Positions 25,864 to 34,411 of a DNA stretch of 64,000 bases are shown piece by piece (the first letter of the stretch is position 1; each line of letters starts with the position of its first letter). The notes beneath the pieces are model-generated. The model saw only the letters and a program-made list of their open reading frames with translations. It searched no databases and was not told the DNA's origin. The DNA comes from Xanthobacteraceae bacterium (GTDB lineage: Bacteria; Pseudomonadota; Alphaproteobacteria; Rhizobiales; Xanthobacteraceae): NCBI GenBank assembly GCA_019746135.1, contig JAIESI010000176.1, forward strand, positions 1 through 64,000. Reading direction: 5' to 3'. Position numbers and translations under genes: made by a program.

Positions 25864-26634
25864 TTACCGGACTGACAGTTCCAGCGTCGTCATCGTGTCG
25901 ATGTCGTCGCCGAACCAGGCCTTTATGGCGTCCTTGCGCCTGGCGAGATAGTGAGGCCGCCCTTCCTTCAGGACCATCGGTATATCATGTCCCGGGATGA
26001 CGATATTGCCCGGCCGCGCTCGCCATAGCGACAAAATTGCCGCAACGGAGGCCGAACTGACGGCCGGGTCATAGGTCATGTCGGTCCGGCCGCAGAGGAA
26101 TTCGGCGCGGTTTTTCACGGCGTCGCCGGTATAGATCACGTCGTGGTCACGGCCCTTGATGATGTAGCAGAGGTGGCCCGGGGTGTGGCCGGGCGTGACG
26201 CGGGCGAAGATGCCGGGCATCACCTCCTCGCCGTCGGCCGCGGCGTGCATGGTTTTCCAGCCTTGAAGCTCGCGGACGTAAAGCTCCGGCACCGGGGTCC
26301 GGCCCCAGGGCTCGCCCAGCGCCCAGTTCATCTCCTGGGAGCCGATGACGATGCGGGCGTGGCCGACCATGGTCCAGTTCAGCATGTGGTCGTAGTGGGC
26401 ATGCGAGAGCAGGAGGTCGGTGACATCCTCGGGCTTAAGCCCGCGCTCCTTCAGCCGCTCCAGCAGCAGGCGGCGCACGCCCATGCCGCCGGTGTCGATC
26501 ATCGCCACCCGGCCGTGGCCCCGCAGCAGCACGATGGTGCTCCAGCCGAGCCCGCCGTGGCAGACGGTCTTGCCGGGATATCCGACCACCATCACGTCGA
26601 TGTCGTAGCCGTTGACGGGCGTTTCGATTTTCAT
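25864..26634 (-). CDS. MBL-fold metallo-hydrolase (N-acyl-homoserine lactonase-like family)
   Basis: A 256-residue metallo-beta-lactamase-fold protein. The dinuclear metal motif HxHxDH is SHAHYDH (H78, H80, D82, H83), with further ligands H150 (VTPGHTPGH) and D171 (IYTGDAV), and a late histidine in IPGHD. It falls in the group often labelled AHL lactonase-like. In this setting, at the head of a TTT transporter operon, hydrolysis of a lactone or thioester intermediate is as likely as quorum quenching. Its stop abuts the next Bug gene. Confidence 0.85.
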   Translation of the reverse strand: MKIETPVNGYDIDVMVVGYPGKTVCHGGLGWSTIVLLRGHGRVAMIDTGGMGVRRLLLERLKERGLKPEDVTDLLLSHAHYDHMLNWTMVGHARIVIGSQEMNWALGEPWGRTPVPELYVRELQGWKTMHAAADGEEVMPGIFARVTPGHTPGHLCYIIKGRDHDVIYTGDAVKNRAEFLCGRTDMTYDPAVSSASVAAILSLWRARPGNIVIPGHDIPMVLKEGRPHYLARRKDAIKAWFGDDIDTMTTLELSVR

Positions 26635-26693
26635 GCGTGTTCTTGAGTGTTGCCGATCCGTTCAATTGAATGGTTCGTATTCGTCGTCCCTTG

Positions 26694-26769
26694 GTCCCCG
26701 CTTTCGCGGGGACGAACGGGGAGAGAGTTCGCCGCCCTATCAGCCGTTCGTTCCCGCGAATGCGGGAAC
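26694..26769. repeat. Pair of palindromic REP-like hairpins
   Basis: Two hairpins lie in the 167-base gap: gtccccgc/gcggggac (26694-26713, loop tttc) and gttcccgc/gcgggaac (26750-26769, loop gaat). Both have perfect 8-base stems and related sequences. Such cccgc-gaat-gcggg elements are widespread between genes in Bradyrhizobium-like and other alphaproteobacterial genomes (recollection, not searched). They also separate the convergent-free ends of the Ldh-family and MBL genes. Confidence 0.65.
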
Positions 26770-26801
26770 CCAGAGCGGCACACTCGATCGAGCGTCATTG
26801 A

Positions 26802-27899
26802 TCATGATCCCATCGGCCGGTCCGATAGCACAAGCGGCTGGATCGAGGCCCGCTTGGCTTCGTCCTGCAGCGCTTTCACTTCGCTCGCCGCATAGGGAAT
26901 GCCCGATCTGCGGCGCTGCGCTTCGATGCGGTCTTCCGGCTCGCCCGGCACCAGCACCTCGGCGAAGCCTTCGGCGATCGGCGCGGATTTCACGCGGTCG
27001 ATCAACGTGTCGATGCGGGCGCGATACTGATCCTCGGTGACAAAGAGATTGGGCTTCATGGCCAGGAAGAAGTGGCCAACGTCCTGGGCGCGGTCGAATG
27101 TCTTGTACTGGTCGCCGACGTCGCCACCGAAATTCGCCCCCGAAATGACGCCGCCGAAGATGTCCATGAACATCGAGATGCCAGAGCCCTTGTGCTCGCC
27201 GATCGGCAGCACCACGCCGCCCGCGAGCGCGGCCTTGGGATCGGTGGTCGGGCGGCCTTCGGCGTCGAGCGCATAGCCCAGCGGAATTGTCTCGCCGCGC
27301 CGTTCGGCCTTGCGGATTTTTCCCCGCGCGGCGACGGCGGGCGACATGTCGAGGATGATCGGCCGGTGCTTGCCTGCGGGCGCGGCCATGCAGAACGGGT
27401 TGGTGCCGAGCAGCATCTGCCTGCTTCCCCACGGCGGCATGGCCTGCGAGGCGTTGGAGAACACCATCGCCATCAGGCCCGCTTCGACCGCGGGCAATGC
27501 ATAGGACGCCGCCATGCCGAAATGCGTCGAGCGGCGGGCGGAGACGACGCCGATGCCGTATTCGCGCGCCATCGCGATCGCCTCGTTCATCGCCCGCATG
27601 CCGATGACGAAGCCGAAGCCGTTCTCGCCGTCGAGAGTTGCCGCGACCGGCGTGATGCGCTGCGGCTTGAGATCGGGCTTCGGATTGATCAATCCGGCGC
27701 GCACGCGCTCGAGATAGATCGGCAGGCGGCAGAGGCCGTGGGTGTCGACGCCGCGCAGGTCGGCGCTCACCAGGCAGCCGGCAATGATCGCTGCATCCTC
27801 CGGGGCCACCCCATGCGCCTGCAGCAGCGAGCGGGCGAAAGCATCCGCTGCGACCGAACTGGCGTAGACGAGGCCGGCGGTGGATTGCGTCTCCGCCAT
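26802..27899 (-). CDS. Ldh-family (malate/L-lactate dehydrogenase type) NAD(P)-dependent oxidoreductase
   Basis: A 365-residue protein of the YlbC/YiaK/Ldh_2 family, whose fold is unlike classical lactate dehydrogenase. The active-site region DTHGLCRLPIYLERVR, the STHFGMAASYALPA segment with its catalytic histidine, and GTNPFCMAAPA are clear. Members reduce 2-oxo acids or oxidise 2-hydroxy acids (malate, ureidoglycolate, sulfolactate, 2,3-diketogulonate). The ATG overlaps the stop of the preceding aldolase as ATGA, so the two are coupled and may act in sequence on a 2-oxo acid. Confidence 0.9.
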   Translation of the reverse strand: MAETQSTAGLVYASSVAADAFARSLLQAHGVAPEDAAIIAGCLVSADLRGVDTHGLCRLPIYLERVRAGLINPKPDLKPQRITPVAATLDGENGFGFVIGMRAMNEAIAMAREYGIGVVSARRSTHFGMAASYALPAVEAGLMAMVFSNASQAMPPWGSRQMLLGTNPFCMAAPAGKHRPIILDMSPAVAARGKIRKAERRGETIPLGYALDAEGRPTTDPKAALAGGVVLPIGEHKGSGISMFMDIFGGVISGANFGGDVGDQYKTFDRAQDVGHFFLAMKPNLFVTEDQYRARIDTLIDRVKSAPIAEGFAEVLVPGEPEDRIEAQRRRSGIPYAASEVKALQDEAKRASIQPLVLSDRPMGS

Positions 27900-28696
27900 C
27901 AGACCTTGATGTCCTTGATCTGCTTTGCGCGCGCGGTCGCGGCACCCAGCAGAAAGGCGAGGTCGGTCCCGGTCGAGACGTAGCGCGCGCCCATGCGGAC
28001 GTACTCGGCCATCAGGTCGGGGCGGCTGGCGAGCCCGCCGACGCCGCAATGCTTGCCGTGCCTGCGGCAGGCGGCGATCACGGTCTCATAGATTTCGCGG
28101 ACTTTGGGATGGTCGTACTGCCCGGCGAGCCCCAGGTCGCCCAGCATGTCGTTGAGCCCGACCAGCACGATGTCGACGCCTTCGACCGCGACGATTTCGT
28201 CGGCTTTGGGCAGGCAGTCGGCGGACTCGAACTGCACGATCACCATGGTCGCGTCGTTGATGGTCTTGGCGGTCTCCGGAGCCGGAAACGAGCGGTAGTG
28301 CAGGTGGGGGAAGGCGCCGGTGTTGGACCGCTCGCCCTGCGGCGGTAGCTTCGCCGCCTTGACCACCTCGCGCGCTTCCGCGGCCGAGCGCACATGCGGC
28401 GCGATGACGCCGAGCGCGCCGGCGTCGAGAATGCGCGAAATATAGTCGGGTGTATTCGCCGGCACCCGCACGGCCGGCATCACCCCGAGGTCCAGGCAGG
28501 ACATGCAAATCTGACCGGTGGCATCGAGCGTCAACGGCGAGTGCTCCAGGTCGATATAGAGCATGTCGAAGCCCGCGGTTTTCGCGATACGGGCAATCTC
28601 GCTCGAGCGCGAAAGCCGCACCGTCATGGAAGAGACCACCTCGCCCCGTGCGAGCTTGTCCTTGAAGGGGTTCCGCAAAATCTCGCTGGCTGCCAC
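27899..28696 (-). CDS. HpcH/HpaI aldolase / citrate lyase-family protein
   Basis: About 265 residues of a TIM-barrel metal-dependent 2-oxo-acid aldolase. The active-site arginine region is TVRLSRSSEIARIAK, and the metal-binding acidic segments are YIDLEHSPL and VIVQFESADC. The phosphate- or carboxylate-binding turn is GLNDMLGDLG. GTG 28696 is chosen because GGAG lies 8 bases upstream; the frame continues to an ATG at 28789 without family likeness. It is coupled by ATGA to the Ldh-type dehydrogenase. The divergent class II aldolase starts 116 bases away. Confidence 0.85.
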   Translation of the reverse strand: MAASEILRNPFKDKLARGEVVSSMTVRLSRSSEIARIAKTAGFDMLYIDLEHSPLTLDATGQICMSCLDLGVMPAVRVPANTPDYISRILDAGALGVIAPHVRSAAEAREVVKAAKLPPQGERSNTGAFPHLHYRSFPAPETAKTINDATMVIVQFESADCLPKADEIVAVEGVDIVLVGLNDMLGDLGLAGQYDHPKVREIYETVIAACRRHGKHCGVGGLASRPDLMAEYVRMGARYVSTGTDLAFLLGAATARAKQIKDIKV

Positions 28697-28812
28697 TCGA
28701 AACACTCCGGCTATGCGGCCAATTCGCTTGGCCTGAACTTGGCGCAAAGGGTATGCTCCGGGCAAAAGCTGCCGCCAACCCCCAGCCATCCTTTATCTGG
28801 GCCCGGAGTGTC

Positions 28813-29601
28813 ATGAAGTACGATACCAACTTCAAGTCAGTCAAAGACCAGGTCTCGCCGGAGGAATGGCAGGCCCGGGTCGAGCTTGCCGCCTGCTACC
28901 GGCTGATCGATCAGTACGGCATGACCGACCTGATCTACAACCACGTCACCTCGCGTATTCCGGGCACCGAGCACCTGCTGATCAATCTGTACGGCCTCCT
29001 TTACAAGGAGATCACCGCGTCGAGCCTGGTGAAGATCGATGTCGAAGGCGACATCATCACCAAGCCCGACACCGACTATGGCATCAACAAATCCGGCTAC
29101 GTGATCCACGGTGCGATCCACAAGGCGCGGCCGGACGTCAAGTGCGTGCTGCACACCCACACGCGGGCGGGCATCGCGGTGTCGGCGATGAACTGCGGGC
29201 TTCTGCCGCTGTCGCAGACCTCGATCCGTTTCCACAATCACATCGGCTATCACGACTTCGAGGGGCCGGCGGTCGATCTCGACGAACGCGAGCGGATCGT
29301 CAACGACCTCGGCGAGCACAATGCACTTGTCATGAAGAACCACGGCCTGCTGACCTGCGGGCCATCGGTGCCGGAGGCGTTCAACCTGATGTATCAGCTC
29401 GAGCAGTCCTGCCGCTCGCAGGTCGACGCGATGGCGGCGCGCACCGAGCTGAACGTGCCGGGCGAGAACGTGCTCGCGCACACCGCGCATCTCTATCAAC
29501 CGGGTACCCGGCGGCCCTATGGCGTGCTGGAATGGCCGGCGATGCTGCGGCTCCTTGACGCTGAGCAGAAGAATTCCGGCTATCCGCCGTACTGGCACTA
29601 G
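28813..29601 (+). CDS. Class II aldolase / adducin-family protein
   Basis: A 262-residue protein of the fuculose-phosphate aldolase/adducin fold. The zinc ligands are visible in CVLHTHTRAG (HxH) and in a later MKNHGLLTCG histidine. NHVTSRIPG near residue 45 and SSLVKID near residue 75 match family substrate-binding loops. CGGAG lies 6 bases before ATG 28813. It begins a plus-strand run leading to the molybdenum hydroxylase subunits and may decarboxylate or cleave a product of that pathway. It is distinct from the HpcH-type aldolase on the other strand. Confidence 0.88.
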   Translation: MKYDTNFKSVKDQVSPEEWQARVELAACYRLIDQYGMTDLIYNHVTSRIPGTEHLLINLYGLLYKEITASSLVKIDVEGDIITKPDTDYGINKSGYVIHGAIHKARPDVKCVLHTHTRAGIAVSAMNCGLLPLSQTSIRFHNHIGYHDFEGPAVDLDERERIVNDLGEHNALVMKNHGLLTCGPSVPEAFNLMYQLEQSCRSQVDAMAARTELNVPGENVLAHTAHLYQPGTRRPYGVLEWPAMLRLLDAEQKNSGYPPYWH

Positions 29602-29628
29602 GCAGCGGATTGTGCCAAGCGTCACGGT

Positions 29629-30504
29629 ATGAAGCCTGCTCCATTCGAATACTCGCGCCCGGCAGACATCGATGAGGCCTGCGCCTTGCTCGCGACCGAC
29701 GACGGCGCGCGGGTGATCGCCGGCGGGCAAACGCTGGTGCCGCTGATGGCAATGCGGCTCGCCCGGCCGACGCGGCTGGTCGATATCGCGCGCATTCCGG
29801 GGCTTTCTTTCATTCGCGAGCAGGGCGCGGCGGTGGTGGTCGGCGCGGCGACAAGGCAGCATGTGGTCGAGAGCGACCCGCTGATCCGGACCAAGGTTCC
29901 ACTGCTGGCCAAGGTCATGCCCTATGTCGGGCACAGCGCGACGCGCGCACGCGGCACGGTCGGCGGCTCGATCGCCAACGGCGACGCGGCGGCCGAGATC
30001 GTGCTGGTTGCGGTGACGCTCGAAGCGACGCTGACCTGGCGGGAGAACGGCGCGGATCATGAAATGTCGGCCGCCGACTTTTTCTTAGGTCCCATGGTGA
30101 CCTCGCTGCCGCTCGCCGCCTGCCTGAAGTCGGTCAGCTTCCCGGTCTGGCAGGAGCCGCGGGTGGGCACAGGCTTTCACGAGGTCAACGCGCGGCAGAG
30201 CGATTTTGCATTCGTGTCCGCCGCGGCGCAGCTCGCGCTCGACGCCGAAGGGTTGTGCACCAGCGCCACGATCGGCCTCGGCGCGGCGACGGCCGTGCCG
30301 ATGCGGCTCGATGCGGTGGCGGACGCGTTGACGGGCTGCGCTTTCGACGAGGCGAAGGTCAGAGAGGCCGCAACGGCAGCGCTGGCCGACGTCGAAATGC
30401 TGGCCGACCTCCACGCCTCGGCCGCCTATCGCCGCCGCGTCGCCGTCACCATGGTGGTCCGCGCCGTCGCCGACGCCTATCAGTCCGCAGCGAGGCGCGC
30501 ATGA
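29629..30504 (+). CDS. Molybdenum hydroxylase FAD-binding (medium, CoxM-like) subunit
   Basis: A 291-residue FAD-binding subunit of the xanthine dehydrogenase / CO dehydrogenase family. The two FAD motifs are AGGQTLVPLM (residues 31-40; AGGHSLLPMM in most relatives) and RGTVGGSIANGD (about 108-119). It passes electrons from the 2Fe-2S subunit to the final acceptor. The gene follows the class II aldolase by 27 bases, and its stop overlaps the start of the 2Fe-2S subunit gene by 4 bases. Order medium-small-large is standard for such enzymes. Confidence 0.93.
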   Translation: MKPAPFEYSRPADIDEACALLATDDGARVIAGGQTLVPLMAMRLARPTRLVDIARIPGLSFIREQGAAVVVGAATRQHVVESDPLIRTKVPLLAKVMPYVGHSATRARGTVGGSIANGDAAAEIVLVAVTLEATLTWRENGADHEMSAADFFLGPMVTSLPLAACLKSVSFPVWQEPRVGTGFHEVNARQSDFAFVSAAAQLALDAEGLCTSATIGLGAATAVPMRLDAVADALTGCAFDEAKVREAATAALADVEMLADLHASAAYRRRVAVTMVVRAVADAYQSAARRA

Positions 30505-30992
30505 AGGTCGAGCTCGACATCAACAGGCAGCAGCACACGGTCGAGGTCGAGCCGCGCACGAGCCTGCTCGATTGCCTGCGCGACAAGCTTCAGCTCAACG
30601 GTGCGCACGCGGGCTGCGAGCACGGCGTCTGCGGCGCCTGCACCGTGCTGATCGACGGCACGGCGGTGCGTTCCTGCCTGATGTTCGCGGTGCAGGCCGA
30701 CGGCTACGCCATCACCACCATCGAAGGGCTGTCGCCCGGGCCGGGCGAACTGTCGATCCTTCAGGACGCGTTCTGCGAGACCCACGGCATGCAGTGCGGC
30801 TACTGCACGCCGGCGATGATCCTTGCGGCGCATTCGCTGCTCGCGAAGAATGCGCAGCCGACACGCGAGGAGATCGTCGATGCGATCTCCGGCAACATCT
30901 GCCGCTGCACCGGCTATGCGCAGATCGTCGAGGCGATCGCGCTCGCCGCCGAACGCATGCGCGGCCAGAACCAGCCGCCAGGATCGCCATGA
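30501..30992 (+). CDS. Molybdenum hydroxylase 2Fe-2S (small, CoxS-like) subunit
   Basis: A 163-residue protein with both [2Fe-2S] clusters of the family. C39, C44, C47 and C59 (CEHGVCGAC then C) form the plant-ferredoxin-type centre. C99, C102, C134 and C136 (QCGYC, CRC) form the helical-domain centre next to the molybdenum. ATG 30501 overlaps the preceding stop and the 3' end overlaps the large-subunit ATG as ATGA (30989-30992), so all three subunits are translationally coupled. Confidence 0.95.
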   Translation: MKVELDINRQQHTVEVEPRTSLLDCLRDKLQLNGAHAGCEHGVCGACTVLIDGTAVRSCLMFAVQADGYAITTIEGLSPGPGELSILQDAFCETHGMQCGYCTPAMILAAHSLLAKNAQPTREEIVDAISGNICRCTGYAQIVEAIALAAERMRGQNQPPGSP

Positions 30993-33382
30993 GCGCACCG
31001 GGAAAATTCCGCTTCGTCTCGTCCGACCGCCGCGTGCGCGAGGACCGCCGCTTCGTCGTCGGCAAGGGCAACTTTGCCGCCGATATCGTTCCGGCGGGCG
31101 TCAAGCACGTCGCCATCGTGACCTGCCCGCATCCGGCGGCAAAAATCGTCTCGATCGACAAGTCGGCGGCGCTGGCGCTGCCGGGCGTCCACTACGTGCT
31201 CGACGGGGCGGAGCTTGCCGGCGCGACCAACGTGCTCGCGGCCGGCATGGATACGCCGAACGTGCCGCGGCGGCCGCTCGCGGTCGACGTTGCGCGCTAC
31301 GCCGGCGAATGGGTCGCGGCAGTGGTGGCCGACACGCGGGCGCTGGCCGAGGACGCCGCCGAGCTGGTCGCGGTCGAATACGAGCCGCTGCCGTTCGTGC
31401 TCGACGGCGAGGAGGCCTACAAGGGCGGCGTGCTGGTGCACCCCGCGCACGGCTCGAACGTGCTGCTCGACCGCACCTTCGTCTGGGGCGAGGTCGAGAA
31501 GGACTTCGCAGCAAGCCCGCACAAATTCCGCCACACCGTCAAATGGGGCCGCAGCGCGACCGTGCCGGTCGAGACCTTCGGCGTGACGGCAAGCTGGGAC
31601 CCCTGGCGCGAGATCCTCGACGTCTGGGCGTCGATCCAGATGCCGAAATACCCGGACCAGACGGCGATGACGCTGAGGCTGCCGATGTCGGCGGTGCGGG
31701 TGCATTACGACGTGGACGTCGGCGGCAGCTACGGCGTCAAGCGCGGCATCAAGCACACGGTGCTGGTCGGCTATCTGGCGCGGCGGCTCGGCTTTCCGGT
31801 GCGGTTCATCGAGGACCGGCTGGAGAACATGCGCGGCGGCGACATGCATGGGCCGGAGCGCAATTTCGATATCGAGGTGGCGTTCGACGACCAGGGCGTG
31901 ATCCGCTCGATGAAGATGCGGGCGCTGGACAATGTCGGCGCCTATGCCGGGCGCTCGCCGTTCCAGCTCGGCAAGCCGGTCGGCGCCATCGTCGGTCCGT
32001 ACAAGATCAAGAGCGTGCAGTATCAGGCCATTGCGGTGGTCACCAACAAGACGGTGCAGGAGGCGGTGCGCGCCTTCGGCCAGTCGCCGACCAACTATGC
32101 GATCGAGCGAACGATCGATGAGGTGGCGAACAAGCTCGGCCTCGACCGGCTCGAGGTGCGGCGGCGCAACCTGATCCGCCACGAGGACTTTCCGTATCTG
32201 ATCCCGAGCGGCTCGACCTACGACAGCGGCAACTATCAGGCGGTCATCGAGAAGGTGCTCAGACAGGCCGGCTATGCCGATCTCGTGGCCGAGCGCGACC
32301 GGCTGCGCGCCGCGGGAACGCTCGCCGGCATCGGCATCGCGGCCTGCCTGGAGCCCTCCGGCGGCAATTCGTCGTTCGAGCCGCTGCTCAATCCCAGGGT
32401 CGGCACCACGACGTGGATGGATTCGTGCCGCATCAGCGTCGATCTCGTCGGCTCGATCACCGCGACCATGCACACCACGTCGGCCGGGCAGGGGCACGAG
32501 ACGCTGGTCGGCACGGTGGTCGGCGAGGTGCTGGAGGTCGATCCCGACAAGGTCCGCGTCGTGCGCGCGGATTCGCTCAATTCGCTGCCGAGCAACAGCC
32601 CGGTCGGCAGCCGCATGGCGATCATGCTCGGCGGCGCGGCGTTTCATGCGGCGCGCAAGATCAAGGACAAGCTGATTGCGATCGCCGCGCACGATCTCGG
32701 CGTGCCGGCCGAGCGCATCGTCTATCAGGACGGCAACGTGTTCGACAAATCCGCGCCGGACAAGAAGCGCACCTGGACCGAGCTCGTCACCATCGCACAC
32801 CGCCACATCCACCGGATGCCGCCGGACATGGAACCGGGGCTTTCGGTGAGTCACATCATGCCGGTGCCCTCGGGCGGCGGGCTGCCCACGCCGGACGGCC
32901 GGGTGCAGATGTATCCGTGCTATTCGTTCGAGTTCCACCTGATGCTGGTGACCATCGATCCGGAACTCGGCAAGCCCGAGATCAGGCGCTACGTGATCGG
33001 CCACGACTGCGGCACGGTGATCAATCCCAAGATCGTGCGCGGCATGACGATGGGCGGGATTGCCCACGGAATAGGCGCTGCCCTCTACGAGGAGTTCGCC
33101 TACAACGACGATGGCCTGCTGGTGGCGCAGAATTTCATGGACTATCTGTTGCCGTCCGCGCATGAAGTGCCGCCGGTCGAGATCGTGCATCACGAGACCC
33201 CGTCGCCCTTGACGGTGTTCGGGCAGAAGGGGTCGGGCGAGAGCGGCTATCTCGGGGCGCCGGCCGCGGTGGCGAGCGCGGTCAACGACGCGGTCCGGTC
33301 GCTCGGCATCGTGGTCAGTTCGCTTCCGATCAAGGTGGCGCGGCTCGGCGACATGATCGCCGCGGCGCGTGAGAAGGCGTAA
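30989..33382 (+). CDS. Molybdenum hydroxylase large subunit (xanthine dehydrogenase / CoxL family)
   Basis: A 797-residue molybdopterin-cytosine-dinucleotide-binding subunit. The active-site glutamate that activates the Mo-bound hydroxyl is in GQKGSGESGYLG near the C-terminus, and the preceding GHDCGTVINPKIVRGMTMGGIAHGIG segment is typical. The CO-dehydrogenase-specific selenyl/cysteine loop was not seen. The enzyme therefore probably hydroxylates a heterocycle, aldehyde or aromatic ring with water as oxygen donor. The substrate is unknown, but flanking aldolases and an ACMSD-like hydrolase suggest an N-heterocycle or aromatic-acid route. Confidence 0.93.
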   Translation: MSAPGKFRFVSSDRRVREDRRFVVGKGNFAADIVPAGVKHVAIVTCPHPAAKIVSIDKSAALALPGVHYVLDGAELAGATNVLAAGMDTPNVPRRPLAVDVARYAGEWVAAVVADTRALAEDAAELVAVEYEPLPFVLDGEEAYKGGVLVHPAHGSNVLLDRTFVWGEVEKDFAASPHKFRHTVKWGRSATVPVETFGVTASWDPWREILDVWASIQMPKYPDQTAMTLRLPMSAVRVHYDVDVGGSYGVKRGIKHTVLVGYLARRLGFPVRFIEDRLENMRGGDMHGPERNFDIEVAFDDQGVIRSMKMRALDNVGAYAGRSPFQLGKPVGAIVGPYKIKSVQYQAIAVVTNKTVQEAVRAFGQSPTNYAIERTIDEVANKLGLDRLEVRRRNLIRHEDFPYLIPSGSTYDSGNYQAVIEKVLRQAGYADLVAERDRLRAAGTLAGIGIAACLEPSGGNSSFEPLLNPRVGTTTWMDSCRISVDLVGSITATMHTTSAGQGHETLVGTVVGEVLEVDPDKVRVVRADSLNSLPSNSPVGSRMAIMLGGAAFHAARKIKDKLIAIAAHDLGVPAERIVYQDGNVFDKSAPDKKRTWTELVTIAHRHIHRMPPDMEPGLSVSHIMPVPSGGGLPTPDGRVQMYPCYSFEFHLMLVTIDPELGKPEIRRYVIGHDCGTVINPKIVRGMTMGGIAHGIGAALYEEFAYNDDGLLVAQNFMDYLLPSAHEVPPVEIVHHETPSPLTVFGQKGSGESGYLGAPAAVASAVNDAVRSLGIVVSSLPIKVARLGDMIAAAREKA

Positions 33383-33407
33383 GAGAGAGACGAAGAGCGA
33401 GTAGCGC

Positions 33408-34385
33408 GTGATCATCGACACCCACGGCCATCTTGTGCCGCCGGATCTGCTGGCTGCGATCCGCAAGGACGGACCGAAGCTGCCATCGCTGAAGATCATC
33501 GACAACGATGCGGGACTGGCGCTTGCCTTCGGCAACGCCAAGCCGACCCGGCCGGCGATGAAGGGGCTGAGCGATGTCGCCGGCCGCCTCGCCTGGATGC
33601 AGAAGCAGGGCATCGACGCCCAGGTGAACGGCGGCTGGCCCGATTGGCTCGGCAACGATCTGCCGGCGGCGGACGGCGAGACCTGGTGCCGGATGGTCAA
33701 CGAGGCGTTGCTTTCGACTGCGAGGTCTGAGCCCAAATTCGTGATGCTCGCGGCGCTGCCGATGCAGGACGGCGCGCGCGCCGCTGCGGTGCTCAAGGCC
33801 GCGATGGCGCAGGGCTTTCGCGGGGCCATGATCTCGACGCTGCCGCGCGGCATCGGCAGCGTGCTCGACGCGCCCGACCTCGACCCGTTCTGGAAGGCCG
33901 CCGACGACACCGGCGCGGTGATCCACATCCATCCGGCCTTCGAGGCGGGCGAGAGCCGGGTGCATGACTACGGCCTTGCGAACGGCGTCGGCCGCGTCAG
34001 CGATGCGCTCGTCGCGGTGTCGCGGCTCGCCATGAGCGGGCACGTGACGCGCTACAGGAACGCGAAAATCTTCGTGCCGATCGCGGCCGGCGGCCTGCCG
34101 ATCGTGCTCGGCCGCCTCAAGCGCACCCACGACATCACGCCCGGCACGTCGGACCCCGTGGAGGCGCTGAGCCTGCTCTACACCGACACGATCGAGCACG
34201 ATCCGCGGGTGCTGCGTTTTGTCATCGAGATGATGGGCGCGGACCGTGTCATGCTGGGTTCGGATATGCCATTTCCCATCGGCGACCACGAGCCGATGAC
34301 GATCGTGGCGAAGGCCGGCCTGAAGCCGGATCAGGTCGCCGCGATCAATGGCGGGACGGCGCAAAAGCTGTTCCGGATCAGCTGA
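33408..34385 (+). CDS. Amidohydrolase-2 family protein (ACMSD-like decarboxylase/hydrolase)
   Basis: A 325-residue TIM-barrel protein of the aminocarboxymuconate-semialdehyde decarboxylase group, which includes decarboxylases and LigJ-like hydratases. Visible: H6 and H8 in IIDTHGHL, the metal histidines near HIHP (173-175) and the late aspartate in MLGSDMPF. The histidine that usually begins the HGGG loop appears to be I225 (VPIAAGGLP), an unusual change. It starts with GTG 25 bases after the molybdenum subunit, so it likely belongs to the same transcript. Confidence 0.85.
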   Translation: MIIDTHGHLVPPDLLAAIRKDGPKLPSLKIIDNDAGLALAFGNAKPTRPAMKGLSDVAGRLAWMQKQGIDAQVNGGWPDWLGNDLPAADGETWCRMVNEALLSTARSEPKFVMLAALPMQDGARAAAVLKAAMAQGFRGAMISTLPRGIGSVLDAPDLDPFWKAADDTGAVIHIHPAFEAGESRVHDYGLANGVGRVSDALVAVSRLAMSGHVTRYRNAKIFVPIAAGGLPIVLGRLKRTHDITPGTSDPVEALSLLYTDTIEHDPRVLRFVIEMMGADRVMLGSDMPFPIGDHEPMTIVAKAGLKPDQVAAINGGTAQKLFRIS

Positions 34386-34411
34386 AGCACGGGATTCAGA
34401 GGGAGGTTTCC

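Noticed and set aside
25864-26634. Quorum-quenching AHL lactonase as a firm call
   Set aside because: The metal motif is common to the whole MBL fold, and the transporter-operon context fits catabolic lactone hydrolysis equally well.
30989-33382. Aerobic CO dehydrogenase
   Set aside because: The CoxL-specific cysteine loop was not seen and no cox accessory genes are adjacent, so a generic hydroxylase is safer.
30914-33928. A 1004-residue minus-strand open frame opposite the molybdenum hydroxylase
   Set aside because: It is antisense to a clearly coding, family-matching gene, is rich in arginine, histidine and aspartate as GC-rich antisense frames are, and shows no domain.
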